Part shown: piece after piece, positions 22,771 through 37,100 of the stretch
Numbering within the stretch: the stretch's first letter is position 1
Layout of the letters: each line of letters begins with the position of its first letter
DNA from: Sipunculus nudus
Lineage: Eukaryota; Annelida; Sipuncula; Golfingiida; Sipunculidae
Length of the DNA stretch: 64,000 nt
Reading direction: 5' to 3'
Assembly (NCBI GenBank): GCA_026874595.1
Contig: CM049313.1
Location: forward strand, 62,498,659 to 62,562,658
Notes under the pieces: model-generated
What the model was told of the DNA's origin: nothing
Database searches by the model: none
What the model saw: only the letters and a program-made list of their open reading frames with translations
Made by a program: the position numbers and the translations under genes

Positions 22771-24620
22771 ACCATCCGCGCTGCCTAGTATTACAGAATC
22801 TGATTTTTTTTATCTTCATAACAAAATTTATGCTCTTCACGACTACGTGATCTGTTGATATTAGGTTCCGTAACATAAAATTGTGGGCTCGTCCGGAAGG
22901 TTAATAGTTTTGAAAATTTATTAGGCCTTCACATAGAGACATTGTTTACAATACATTTTTTACAAGATTGCACATTTTTTTAAATACATTGTTTACAAAA
23001 TTTATCTCAGTGTTTTTTTTGTTATTGGTTTAACATCTTAACATGGCAGATTTCAAACCTGAGACATTTGTTGAAGATCCCAACCGTGATCAACTTGAAC
23101 TGTTAACAAAAGATCAGTTGTTGCATTTGGGACAACACTTAGGGCTAGGCGTGAAAAAAGCTTTGAGAAAGCCTGATATCATTGCTTAAATCATACAAGA
23201 TCTAGTAAGAAGAGGTTTAATCGAAGAGAGCGAAGTTGAAACATACAAAAATGACAGCCTTGCTATGCAGTTGGAATTAGAAAGTTAAGTTAGAAATGCA
23301 ACATGAGCTAGGATTAAAACAGTTAGAGAGGGAAGAACATGAAAGGTAAGAAAGAGAAAGACGACTTGAAAAAGAAAAAGAAATTGAGTTGAAACGACTG
23401 GAGTTAGAAAGACTTAAACTAGAACATGGTCTAAATGGATGTTACTAAACACATAAGACTTGTCCAACCTTTTCAAGAGAAAGAGGTTGATAAATATTTC
23501 TTGCACTTTGAAAAGGTAGCTGAAAATTAAAATGGCCTAAGGAAAAGTTGACCATGCTATTACAAAGTGTATTGACTGGCAAGGCCAGAGAAATTTATAC
23601 AGAGCTTTCAGTAGAAGCCGCTGCTGACTATGACCAGGTTAAACAGATAATCCTAAAAGGTTATGAGCTTACCGCCATAAATTCAGATATTGGGAAAAGC
23701 GCAAAAGCAGACCTTTTATTGAATTTGCTAGGAGTAAAGAGTAGATGTTTGATCGCTGGTGTAATTTGCGCGAGTTGATTTTGCTTGAAGAATTTAAGCG
23801 CTGCATTAACGCGGATGTTATAACTTTTCTGGATGAGAAAAGTCCTGAAACACTTGACATTGCTTCTCAATTAGCTGATAATTATTCATTAACCCATAAA
23901 GTGTCCTTTACTAGCAAATCAAATCAGTCATTCACAAACATGAATGTAAATCAGTATGGTCAAAAGAAGTTTAAGGCGCAGTCATCCGGCAATAGTAGTC
24001 CTGATAGTTCAACAAAGTCCATTGCTACACCTCAGTCGACGACCACTGTGTCTGAATCCAACCAAGGTCTGTCATTTTCAAAGAAAATCTGTAATTTCTG
24101 CAAAAAGGAAGGTCATCTAATATCTGACTGCTGGAAACTTGCAAATAAACCTAGGGTTGACCTTCTGGTTTTGTTTCAAAATCTATGAATAGCTTGGTAC
24201 AAGAGCCAGGCTCTTTTCATGTAAATATGGGGTACAACTCCTTTATTGACTCTGATAAAGGGTTTGATGCTACGTAGGCCAACGTGCCGTCTGACTCCAA
24301 AGAACAATCTGTAGCTTGCGGAGTAAAAACCTCATTTGATTCCTGCGAGAAATTTAATAAGGCTAGGTCCTATCAAGACTCCTGCGAGAAGTATCCTCTA
24401 AATTAGGCTTAGTCCTATTATGACTCTTGCGAGTATTTCAAATGAGGCCAGGTCCTCTTATGACAAACAGAAGTTTGTTTCTGCTGAGGAAAATTCCTCT
24501 GTTGACTCCCGTGAGGAGTTTTGTTGTAATAAGGATGTAGATTCCTTTAATGAATCTGATAAACAGGTATGACTGGAATATATATTATACACCGAGTTTT
24601 ACAAAAAAAGCGGGGCAAAA
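22771..24620 (+). mobile_element. Truncated Ty3/gypsy-like LTR retrotransposon (LTR end, PBS, gag)
   Basis: About 22775-22875 matches the last ~100 bp of the solo LTRs at 51300-52080 and 33272-34097 (CGCTGCCTAGT-TTACAGAATC through GGTTCCGTAACA). The segment TGTGGGCTCGTCCGG at about 22882-22896 follows within a few bases and resembles a proline-tRNA primer-binding site. A decayed gag follows. I found no protease, reverse transcriptase, integrase or 3' LTR before similarity fades at about 24600. The left part of the 5' LTR is missing at the junction with Harbinger-2. Confidence 0.75.
23043..24188 (+). pseudogene. Degenerate Gag with a CCHC zinc knuckle
   Basis: Starts at ATG 23043 (MADFKPETFVEDP) and stops at 23187 after 48 codons. 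Later pieces are in shifted frames: 23548-23778 (LLQSVLTGKAREIY, then QIILKGYEL) and 23745-24188 (FDRWCNLRELILLEEFKRC, then a polar linker). The last piece ends in a CX2CX4HX4C knuckle (CNFCKKEGHLISDC). In the family Gag assembles the particle and the knuckle binds RNA. At least one nonsense change and one frame shift inactivate it. The LLQSVLTGKAREIY/ILKGYEL pattern is typical of Ty3-like Gag proteins found in fish and invertebrates. Confidence 0.8.
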
Positions 24621-25520
24621 AGTTGGCCGTACGTAACGGACCATAGATAAGCTGATGCTATAACTCTGCTCACGGGCATGCTAGTGGACAATACTGCACT
24701 GGTTACCTTCACTGGTAAGGCCACAAGAAAAAGTTACTTGCTGATTCGTCCTTCCAGATTCAGAATTTTGTAGTTTTTTTTTATTTTACACTTGGGGACC
24801 AGGTTTTCGGTAATGCTGCTTATTTATACTCATACCTCGATTACTTAAAATAATTATGAAACGTACAGAAATTGGACGAGCTTTTGTGATCACCATAAGC
24901 GCTATTCAAATAAATGAAACGATTTTTTATTTTTCCTGGCAAAATTCCCCGTATCGACAGACAATAAGAAATAAATAGCATATATTTCATAGAGTAAGAT
25001 CAAATTTGTGTGTGTGGCCTAAATGGAAATAAGGCCAAAAGAAAACCAGTTTCAAGGGTGAAACCACTCCGTTTCTATGAGAGTCTACAAAGAAATCAAA
25101 ATGAAAGGGCAAAATTTCTTCTCTATTGTGTACCAGTCACATTGAGTTCAAGTAAACACGTTCTATATTCAAGGTGCACATTATACAGCAGTTGAAAACA
25201 TCTATATTTAATCAGCTCAGCTGTTGGAAACTTCCCAACAGAGAGAGATTTCGGGTGCTAATATGCGTGCCACGTTTACAGGCAACTTCTGTTTACGTCA
25301 ATGATATGTTTTATTGTCGTCCATACGACATTAACATGACAGTATTTAATGTCTACCACAAGGTATCTAGGTCAAGGATAACTGTGTTTTTGCCACACCT
25401 AGTGAATCATGGAACGAGAGGCCTAGCTTTATAAAGCTACAAAGGAATGCTCACTCATGCTCCTAGTTTAGGTTACACGCTTTAGTTGAAGCTGTTACCT
25501 GCGCCAGGAGGGTTTGTGTT
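24621..25520. other. Non-coding sequence, nothing recognised
   Basis: No exon or named repeat seen. A 61-codon frame at 25010-25195 has no recognisable motif. Confidence 0.4.
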
Positions 25521-25524
25521 CATC

Positions 25525-25845
25525 CCCGTTCGTGTGTGTGTTTGTGTGTTTGTTAACAACATAACTCACGCAATCACAAACAGAATATCGTGAAGTTTTC
25601 AGAGCATGCATTTCTGGAATGGGCCAAGGAAGAAGCGATTAGATTTTGGTGATGATTCAATATCTTTTTTTCGGAATCTGGAGCGTCATCAAGGAATATT
25701 CACAAATGTTCGGTTACTTATGCACGATAAACATAGGACTATGTCCTGAATAAATGAATGCTAACACTAATTTGGGAGCATCCTACAATAGGGACCGCCC
25801 ATATGATGGAGGCTTGCATTCCTTAGATTGCAATTTTCTAGTTTT
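25525..25845 (-). mobile_element. Interspersed repeat R1, copy 2 (reverse)
   Basis: Reverse-complement relative of 7497-7805. It runs from a GT-rich tract and TTGTTAACAACATAACTCACG to GGGAGCATCCTACAATAGGGA and GGCTTGCATTCCTTAGATTGCA. Confidence 0.6.
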
Positions 25846-25849
25846 TACT

Positions 25850-27262
25850 TTGAAAGACTGGACATATTTCTACCATAAAAAATTCAATACCTTTGGTTAC
25901 GTCCAATTCATAGTCAATGGTGATTAAGGGTGGATGCAAGATTTGAGAATAGGGGGCTCTCATGATAAGCCCGAGAGGGGGATATAGGAGGGGGTAATTC
26001 CCTTCGTCTATAGTAAAGAAAGATTTAAAAATTCAAGTTGCAATGTTGCGATATTTTGATAGTTTCGCTGCAATTTTTTTTATTACTAAGCTTGTAAGTT
26101 TTAAATATCCAGTTTTTTCAGGTCAAAGAAGGGGGTGCCGCCCCTTGTGATCGTAAGGTGGTTTAAAGGTCGATCGACTCAATTTGAGAAATTTGGGAGA
26201 TAAATAAACTCTTCCGCTAAAATGGATCTAAGGGAATATTTGTGTGTCAGTGTGGTGAATTGAATCTGTTTCAGGAGATGCAATATGAATACTGACCGCC
26301 TACAGCAAACCTATATGTTTATATGCGATTCCTAATTCCTAGTTGTTGAGATTACTTCATACCTGTTATATGCTCGATATAAAAAAGTCCTCCACCACTG
26401 GTTGAGAGCAATCAAATTTAAAATGGACGAAATTTACGACGGTAAAGGAAATTAACAATCCTCATATTTATTTATGCGTCACCGATGATGTAAATATCAA
26501 ACAATACGCACGACGTCTTGACCAAAATTAACCGCGAGACATGACAGCGGAGCTATGGTAAATTACCTACGACATCTTGACCAAGATTAAACGGAGACAT
26601 GACATCTGAGTTACAGTAAATTGCGCACGACGTCTTAACCAGAGTTAAATACGAAACATGAAAACAGAGCAATTTCAAAAGTAATAATAAATCCAATGTA
26701 TTTCATGGTACTGGTACATATAAATGATAATACTCACAGGTAATGTTTGTTATTATCTGCATGTATCGAAAATTCCCATCACCACAAAATTTTAAACGGT
26801 ACAAAGGCACATACGTACCATGTACCGATGGAAAAAAGTTCAAATTATCCATATAGGTATTCCAGTATTATATGTTCCGGCTTTTGTAAGCAGTACCAAG
26901 TCGGCATACATAAATCTGGGAAACGCTCAGTATAAAGCCAAATATTGTAACGATTACAAGAATATACATACATGAATATACGGCATCCCTTGCTAAGTAA
27001 ACCTCTGTACTATATTTGTATAAAGGACGTTATTACGAATTGCGTTTTGTACAAAAACTCACCAATGGGAATATTCTCCTTAATATACACATGTATATCA
27101 TGAGGCTCACGTAAAGGTATATCATACATCTGTTTTTTTTTTTAATTTTGATTTTCTATATACTGCTACATACATAAATATCTGTGTTAAAAAAAAATCC
27201 GTTATTAATTGGAATGTTTTTTCTGACATATCTATTTCAACGATTCGGACGGAATGTAAAGA
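25850..27262. other. Downstream flank of gene B
   Basis: AT-rich. A three-unit tandem repeat (starts about 26508, 26569 and 26627; words ACGACGTCTTGACCA and GAGACATGACA) occupies about 26500-26650. A minus-strand ATTAAA near 27140 is a possible poly(A) signal for gene B. No other gene recognised. Confidence 0.45.
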
Positions 27263-28110
27263 TTAGATAGCATTCTTCCCATTTTGCATCTCCATTTTTT
27301 CTGGTTCATATCCGGGGTTAACAGATCCATTGGTCCTCGACCTGCGATACGCCAGGATCATTTTTCTCCGCTCCGCCATCTTTCGGTTTTGTTCCTTCAT
27401 CTTTAACATGTCTTCCTCCGTGATCTTGTAGCCCCAGGCAAGGACCTCTTCGTGAGTCGTCGGAAGGACTCGGCCCTTGGTTTCCGGACCGAACAACGAG
27501 ACGATCATCCCGATAAACCCGAGTGCCGCAAAGACTGCAGTTGGTAGGTATTTGCTTGCACGGGACTGCGACGAAATAAAGAAAACTACCGGTATACTGC
27601 TTTCATGTGGGCCATCCGTCAGGGTTATTTTTATACATATATGATTATATAAACTAATGAAATATAATTCTTAATTTGTTATTTTGTTAAGTAATAAGAA
27701 AGAAAAAAACAGTCATAAATACACAAGTGTATATGTGTAAATATGTATAATAGAAAATTCATAATGTAAAATTTACGAGTCATGATGTAATAACAATACT
27801 TCGCTCAAAAAAGGAGTGTTTTGGCGTTATTGTCGATAATGTACGTGTTAACAGTAATTTATATCAATTATAGATGAAGCCACTTACAAATGTGACAGCA
27901 AGAGGGGCAATGAAGCTCCCTATGAAACCAATACCGCCCAGACACCCTACTCCAGAACTCCTTGATATGAATGAAGACAATAAAAAAACATTCATTAACC
28001 TAACTAGGAGTATCAGATAAGATAACTCTTCCATGACAATGAAGCTCTTTTAATTTCAGATGAATGAAACACAATAGATTGAAAGGTTTTGTCAATAAAA
28101 GTTCATTACT

Positions 28111-28164
<54 letters not shown>

Positions 28165-31100
28165 GACGAGGGTGGGGAGCAAGGGATTTTTACGGCAATT
28201 GATTAAAAACAAAAAAGACAAAAAATCATGTGCACCATAAGTCTGAAAAGATAGAAACATTAAAATATGTATGAGACATCAATAGAAAAATTCATACATT
28301 AGAACAATACACTTTTAGTGTTACGGAATTAATATTGTAACATTTTAGAAAAAAAAAAACATTGCACCAAAAGGTAGGTTATAAGTTTTGACTTGTTCAC
28401 CGTCAGACACGGTTGCGATCTTAACACACGCTGTAGTTCGTGTCTTAATAGTGGACCAGCCACACTGAATGCACCGGTCGGCACCATATAGGAAGTGGTG
28501 AATAGCAAGTCCTTGTCACTAGATCTGAGTATCCTAAATGGTTTATAAGGCTGTAACAGTTCCTGAAGGTATAGTGGTGTTATGTTGTTATAAATAAAAA
28601 CTAAATTACTAAAATTATAATCATAAAAACTAATTTACTAACGAAGTATAATACAAAAAGTAAACAATATATCAGATTCTTAGGAATTTTAATTGCTGGT
28701 GGTTTATCTAAGATTGGCAATATATCAAAATGGCTGAAACGGGACGCATGGAGAAAAATATCTCTCCTTACCGGATGTTTGTCGGGAAGATTTCTTGAGC
28801 ATACACCATAACAATGCCCATAAGAGCCGATGCCAGCATCTTGCCAATGCATGTAAGAATTGTCACAAGAAGCGCAGCGTCAATTATATCCGGCTTCACT
28901 AAATCTGAATTTACATTAAATTAATGCCTCAACAAGATAAAAATACTTGATTAAAAAAAAACCAAAAAAAAAAAAAAACAAAGTTTTCATAAATTGCATA
29001 AAACTAACTATCCAATTTCAAATTTATATTTTGTTAATTCCCATATCGATTGTCGTTTTCTAATATCTGAAGAATTGTCAAAAATGCATAACGTCAGGTG
29101 TAAACATCAGACGCGGTAATCGGTTTTCGAGGCAAAGAGAAAATACCAGTTATCATATTCATTAAAGGTATTAAGGTATTAACCTTGTGCATGTAAAGAG
29201 TTCATGTAATATACACCAGTTATATATATTATATATATATATATATACATACCGTATTTAACTTAATTAACGCCCCTTTACAAACTCGCACAATCTTTTT
29301 TTTGAAGAAATCACATTAAGAAAACAAAGTGATGGGCCATCCTCACCTCACTTATGTCCTTAGCTAATATATTATGGCGCGTTGCAATATGTTGATATTA
29401 ACTTGCTTAATTCACGAACTGTCGCTTGTATTTCCGTATTTCTTCTGTTTTTAAACAGCGGTTTACAACAGAAACTCAAATCCTGAAACTACTTTTATTT
29501 TTCTAACAAAAACGTGCAGTTTTAAAAACGAAAGGTTTCCTGTATATCTTACATGTAGACATCGTTGGAGGGAGGTACTTGATTATTACGGCGCATTTGA
29601 AGGATGAACATATAATAGTGTCCACAAGCCGCGGTGTCAGAGAATCGTAACGCAATTTGGAAATAGGCAGATGTGGGTTGGGGGGCGGTTTAAAGGGTAT
29701 AAAAATATTTGAACAAATTCAATTTTGGGCGCTTATTACGTCAAATACGGTACATATGTACACATATATATATACTTGTATATCTGCTTGTGTGTGTGTG
29801 ACGGTGTGGAAGTGGGTGTTTGTATGTGTTAAAAACCATACCTGGTTTTGCTGTAAACAATGATGCAAGAGCTAACAAAACAGCTATTCCCATGTTGAGC
29901 AGACACGTAGGTATTCTTCGTCCCACGCTAAAAACATTTTATGTTAGTTTACTGCCATCTTGTTTGTGAATTTAGAGATTACAAAAGAAAACACAAAGTT
30001 AAGAAAACTATGTTAAGAATGTATATTTTTTCCCGTTGAAAACTGAATATTTCATGTCTGAAATATAGTTATGTACACATCCAGCGAGAAGTGAAATACA
30101 TTGTAATACAATATCGTGGAAACTTTAAAATGGAATTTCCGTTAAATGTTGTCTGCACATAAAAAAGCATAAGACAGAAAATATACAGACGACTTTCTTA
30201 AAATTACACTTTTTTTATGGAAAACAAATATTTTAATATCTGCAGATAAATTATATTTATACTTGACGTAGATATGATGATTAAAGTACAAAGAGTTACA
30301 TTGATTTAATGTGGAAGAATTACAGACAATATTAATACTTACTAATAAAGGAGAACTATGGCAATCAATGTACCAGGAATTTCAAGGGCGGCCAGGATGA
30401 AAAACGACAGGAACAAGTCTCCCGGAAGAGCTTGCGCCATGAGAGACAAGCCAAAGATCATCAGCATGGCAATGAACCTGTAATAGAAATAGATTTGTAA
30501 TTATTACATCATCAACTTTTTCAACTAGAGTACCATTTCTGAATATTTGATGAGAGAGAGAGAGGGAGACAAACAGACAGACAGTCAGTATGATACTGAA
30601 ATATGTGTAAAAAACTTAGGCATCCTTCAGCCCATATTATCTCTTATATTAATGCATATACAATGTTGATTTTTAAAAATCATTATGCATGACAGAGAAT
30701 AAGAGATTACTAGATGGACAGTAAAGGGAGTATGGAGGGAAGAGAACTAACAGGAAAGGGCGAATTGATATGTACAATTTTTTTCAAGAATTGTGGAAAC
30801 CGTAAAATGTATAATCTATCAACAATGTAAAGTCCCTATACAAAAGTGGATGCTTAATTATTAATTAAATTAAGAGTGACTCTAATTTTTTCAATAGTAA
30901 TCAAGGTATAATTAAGGTAAAAATAAAACCTTACAACTGATAGGCGACGACAAGGAAGTATACCAGGGTCTTGCCCGTGCCCAGATATTTACGGAGGGTC
31001 ACGTGCTTCGACCCAGTAGAGATCTCTGGTGGCTCCATCTATTAAAAAGCAAGAGGGTTTTCATTGAGAAATGAAACCACAAACGTTTCGCAGATCACGA

Positions 31101-34100
31101 GAACAAGAGAATCGAAGTTGGGAACGATAACCGTTCAGTACCAACAAAGGATAAAAGTTTAATATTAAATGATACACGTCTCTGATGTAGTGATGTAGGA
31201 CTCGAGTCTGGACCCGGCTCCCCTGTTTTTTAGGACTTGTACACGGATTCCAACGCAAAGACTCAAAAAATCAGACCGAGTCCATTTCATTATACACACA
31301 GCTCACAGTGGGAACATATGCTGTGGGCCACCACCACGTGGGGCCGTGCATAATATTGGCCCCAAGCCATGCATGGCTGTCTGGGCTATGTATTAGCGAT
31401 AACTTGACTAACAACTTTGGATGTAGGCCTTCCTTTCTCTCTGTTAGATATTTTTAATGGTGCGTTATCGTCCATTGATATTCTGCCGAAAATCCGCTAA
31501 GATTAATTTTAATATTGAAAATAAAATAAAACCTGGCCACAGCTTTAAAGAAAATTTAGAAAGGGTGAAAAATCAGTCGGTAATGAGTGAAAACCTAAAC
31601 ATCAATTTCCCGTTCATTGTATTGCCCAGAATTGAGAGACTGGGAAGCTGAACCCCTGTATTATGCCTACATCCAGTAAGTGGTTACCTTGAGTACTTCG
31701 TCTGGCACAGGATCGCTCTCGTTGCATCTGGCACATTCATCCAGAATGACCCTCGCCTCGTCAAACCGCTCATTTACAACCAGCCATCTTGTTGACTCTG
31801 GGCAGTGCCTTTTTATATAAAAACATTTACAGAGAACGTACTCAAGAACAGAAGTCCTGTTCATATTTTCAAAAAATAGTGAGGAAACGTCCAATAACGA
31901 AGTAGCGAAACTCCGCATCTGAAGACTTTTTCTTGAATATATTACAAAAAATATTTTACAGAATAACCATCCATTTTGATAATTATTATGTTAACACATT
32001 ATTTCAGTGTTCATTACAAGGACAGGTTAATGAACGTATTTTTTTATTTATTTGGTATTTTACCTTGAAATATATGAAAATCAAATAAGAAAAGTCATAC
32101 CCACAAATCATATGTTGTTCATACTTGTACTGAAGTGGCATAATTGGCTTGTTTGTTATACGTGATATTGCCGGTAAAATTTGATAGGGTAGCAGATATG
32201 ATCTACTCACCACCAGTACATCATAGTAATCAAAGGCAGGATAGAAATGGCCAGCTGAAACTCCCTCCAGTGACGTATGTAGTAACCATAAACCACCAGG
32301 CTCATCAGCGCCACGGCATCAAATACACGCAGAGTAGGGGCCATGTAAGCCCGAATATCAGCAGGGAACAGCTCGTTCGCCAGCACAAACCCTGCCAGAT
32401 CATTGGCCTTTATAACAGTGAAAGAATAAAATATTAAGGTATAGGATCTTGACTGTCGAGGGGTTAAACGCTCGGCTCCGACTCGGCTGGCGAACCGGGT
32501 TCGATCCCCGGCGTGGATATGAGATTATAACATTATTGTCAATGCCCCAACTTCCATGATGTCGCCATTGCAATCAGACGTTAGGTACTCAGTATTGCCC
32601 ATGTGAGTTAAAGGTTTATTCTTGTCCGCAGAATATTCCTCATTCATGATCCGTCGTTCCATACTTTTTTTTATCGAAATTTACAGAAAAGTCTCGAATA
32701 TATGGCTCGGACACTCAAATTTACAATGTGGCCGATAATATAACCCTCTGACGCATGTGTTACCGAAAGAAACTAGATCACCGGAAGGACCCCCCCCCCC
32801 CCCCTCGGCTCCCTGACGTGCGCAAGATAGAGATTAGAGGGGAAAATACTTTGTACGACTTTTGAAGTTAGCTGAAGGTATAAATTAACTTCAGGTTTAA
32901 ATATATCATACTTTGTCCAAAGATCGGTGTCGAAATATTTGTCAATATTGTGCAAACACGGTCACGAGAACGGTTATAGAAAAATTAACAAGAACATAAA
33001 AGATAAAATTCGACTCGATTGTCTTGCCCGGGGGGGGGGGGGGGGGGGGGAGGACCATCTAGCTCTAATTTTTCGGCGATTTCAAAGTTACTTTCTTAAA
33101 GTATTTATAACTGTCTCTGAAAAAGATACTTTTTTTACTGGGACAATAGAGAAAATATCACTCATTAGTAAGTGAATTTCCTTTAAATGATTTTGTGCTA
33201 TGATAAAAAAGTTACATTATTATTGCATGTTGTTTATAAAAGGTATAAAGCAATATATATATATATATATATTGTTACGGAACCTAATATCAAAAGATCA
33301 CGTAGTCGTAACGAACATAAATTTTGTAATGGAGATAAAAAAAATCAGATTCTGTAACACTAGGCAGCGTAATTTTATTCTCAAAACAATCCTTACATTA
33401 CAATAGACTAAATCAATACAATTTCACAGTATAACAACAGTGCAACAGCAAATCAATACAAGTATATAAATAAAGTGTACAGTACATGGATACCACCACT
33501 GTCACAGCGATAACAAATCCTTTATAACGTACAACCCAGATGAACAGTTCACATAAATCTTCTCAGAGAATAACAGTCCAGTTCATTCACAAAATCAATC
33601 CGTTGTTATCCAAAAGTGATGTTCGTGTTATAATCCCGAAAGCAAACTGAAGACTATATAAGATCCGTCACAAATTTAGAAGAAAATCTGTAATTGCCGC
33701 ACTTATCGGAAAAGGTCCACAACTGACTTACAGGCTTTTGTGTCCGCTGGAATATTTCTCGCCTCTTCTGTTTGGTTCTAAAACACAGCCCCTTATTTAT
33801 AACTTTCTCCTCAAGCCGAGAACTTTCCATTTCTCGAACAATCCAAAGAATCTAACATGATACACAGTACACACGTGTTACAGGAAACATCTAGAACAAC
33901 ATCGCTGTGTTTCTAAATGTCAGGGTTCACACGTAGGCCGGCCCGGATCGGCCAGGCGAGAAAGCCCCAGACTAGCATGACCGCTGTTTAAACGTGAGAC
34001 CCCACACGTGGGCCGGGCTATGCCGTCATAGCAACAGACAACACTAGCGCTGAAAAAAACACACTGCTACATACAATAAAAAAGACATCTATAACAATAT

Positions 34101-37100
34101 ACATATATATAATATATTTATATATAAATATATTAATATATTTAGCGTACACTTACCATTGTGAAGGTCCCGGTCAAAAACTGGAACAAACCGAACAGGT
34201 AAACGTTTGTGGAGAAGGCCATAGCGATCCCGAACAGACACATGACAAGCTGAGACCCGAAGAACACTTTCTTTCTGCCGTAGATATCTGACAGAGGGGT
34301 TACAACGAAACATCCGAACATGATGCCTCCAGTGTAACACATCTGGGTTAGCTCCACAACGTACAACCTACACCAAAGTGCAAACTGAAAAAAAATATAT
34401 ATATAATATGTAATTCATATATGTATATATATTATGTTCAAATTTCTATGATATTTTATGACATAAGTTAAATATCATTGGCCAATATTTCCAAGCTGCC
34501 ATGTGAGGGCACATACGAGTATGTTGACAGAGAACAACCAATGGTGATAATTCCTGCTTTGTGTTTTATACTGTTAAACATGAAAACACGCGCCAGCTGA
34601 CATTCCTTCGTGTGGTTTTTGGATTGACAACCCCGATTCCTTATGTAGAATACCACTTTATAATTTGTCATGCAACTATTGAGTGTATAAGCAGCCTGCG
34701 AGTATTTTCTCAAAACCTTCGTAGGTTGTTGCTGTGTGCTTTTTTGACTCCGTGAGGTATACCTTAACTTGGACTTTCACTCCACGTACGTAACAACAGT
34801 AATATAAAAACTTGACAAAATGTATATTACAAAGCTCATTTTTTCCTGCCCAGTATGCGAACACACTTAGGTGCGTTAATTATTTCAGTTTGAATTAGAA
34901 CAATTAACGGAGGACCTGATTTTTGGGAATGTGAGAAATGTGTATTTTGACAATAAAATAGCATGAACAATTTGGCAAAATAACAAAATGTAGAATTAAT
35001 AAGAACCACATAAAAAAGGCCAAGAATATACTAACACTTGATAGGTAAAGAGGACATATAACACACATGTTTTGTCATGTAGAAGTGGATTCAAATCGGG
35101 GCGGATCCAGGACTTTGGAAAGGTAGGGGTCCAACCCAGAAGGACTACTGATAAAACCTCAAAAACCGTCGGTTGCGCCGACGGAAAAACAGGGAGGTTC
35201 CGGACCACTGAACCACCCCCCACTCCCTCCCCCCTTGGAATCGCTTCTGCAAGATACCTCTTTTGAGACAGCGCACACGTATGGTAAAATTAACTGAAAT
35301 TCATTCGGGTGTAACCAAACCTGAACGTACAGATGAATCCCGCCCCCTTCCCCCTCCCCGCCCCGAGCTAATCACTGTATTACCCCCCCCCCCCTATATA
35401 TACTTTCAATCAATGGAAAATATCCAAATAGTGGTTGGACAATACCTCCATTGCAATAGTAGTTCCTTTGTCCATCAGGTAGTAATCTGGATAGAACTTG
35501 TAGCCATTTGGACAGCTGATTCTTTCTTCCGGTTTGTACGAAGCGTTGTATTTGTAAATCTCACAGCTTTCATAAAATGAACAATCAGCAGTCGGGATGA
35601 GCCGTGACGTCTCATTTTCGGACACATAACAGTGATAGGGATGATAGGTGAAGCCTGTACAAAAACAATTGTTGGATAAAGAATGTTCTTATCTATGCCG
35701 TCAGAGACATGGTACGAAAGGTTGATCAGAGTATACTACCAGCAAGTTTTTATTCTATGTCGACTTGTTGGAACTTTCAGGAAAACTACGCTCCCGAGGC
35801 AGCGGAAATCTTGTGCTACTAAAGAAGCAACTGATTTTCACGCTGCCAGCTTTGACCGTTTATGATATATTTAGACACCAGATGGCGGCTCGTTGTCCGC
35901 TGAAATAAACGTGCGTATGATGTGACAAGCAGCCAATCAGATGCCAATAAACAAACACTCGACGGGCATCCTGGCTCCGCCCATTGCTGCGCTTCAAGCG
36001 CCGCTTGATGAGTTTCCGGTCGAATTTAAATTGCGCCCTCTGCATTCTCGCATCATCGACCGATTCGATTATGACATTATGACTATGTTAGCGTAGCCGT
36101 GTATCTGTTGTCTGCAGAACCGAAACCAGCCAGCGAGGTGTGCACGCAGCCTTTGTTGTTACGTTTCGTTTGAATTACAGCTCACCGGCCGAGCATCCTA
36201 TGTGCCCAAGGCCCTAAGCAAACCACGTCAGGGGCGATTCTCTCTGAGCCTGTGGCCTGTTCAGACGGTTACGCGGGGCGATGAGCTGTCACACAAAACG
36301 AAATGAACATGATGGCTCCGTGTATTCCTCGCTTGGCTTTGTCTTACAGCATAAGGTCTCATCTGATTGGACAAATATACAGTGCTCCCCTCTGGTGTAG
36401 CAATTCAGGATACGAGGTCATAACAAACAGCGCTTTACGATATAGGTAGTAGCCCTATAGGTAAAGCGCTGTGTAAAGAGCGTACAGGAAAACAAGTATA
36501 AGTAATTTTGCTGCCACCGTTCTATGTAAAAAGAGACAGGGAAAGGAAAGCTTTAGAAAATGGTAAAATGTGGTAAAGCCTCCCTTTTATTCTTCTTTTT
36601 TTCTTTTTTCCCTTTAAATGATGTCTCAGTTAATAATTCACATATTTTCCTTCCTGTATCTGTTGTCATTATCGACACCATCTATATATTTTAATTTAAA
36701 CATTTGTTTTCACCGGAGGGGAGACAGCATTGCTTACCATGTGCGCGGTATGGGAAAAAGATATTTGCTCTTGTAATTTTATCATGAACCGTTCACTGTG
36801 CCGGCGGTATGCGGTATGTGAAAATCGGTATAAGTTTAAGACACGAGGTAAAATAGAATTCTTTGTAGAGCATTGGATCCGCAGACCGCCCGCGGTATAC
36901 TGATTTATGTAAGCCAAAGGGCTCTGGTTACAATAATATGTATGACCTACGGAAACAGCTCGATCTAGAGGGTTTTTAGCGAGGGTGAGTAATTTTCACG
37001 AAAGACGGTCGCCCCGGGGCACCTTAAGTAATTCCCAGTTACTGGCGTTGTGCATAAGTGGGTATTTAGATTTATCCGCATAAAACTTAGAACGTCAAAT

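Noticed and set aside
32446-32525. A tRNA gene in gene B intron 3
   Set aside because: Only the T-arm/B-box and a loose A-box are present; no acceptor stem and no proper anticodon arm.
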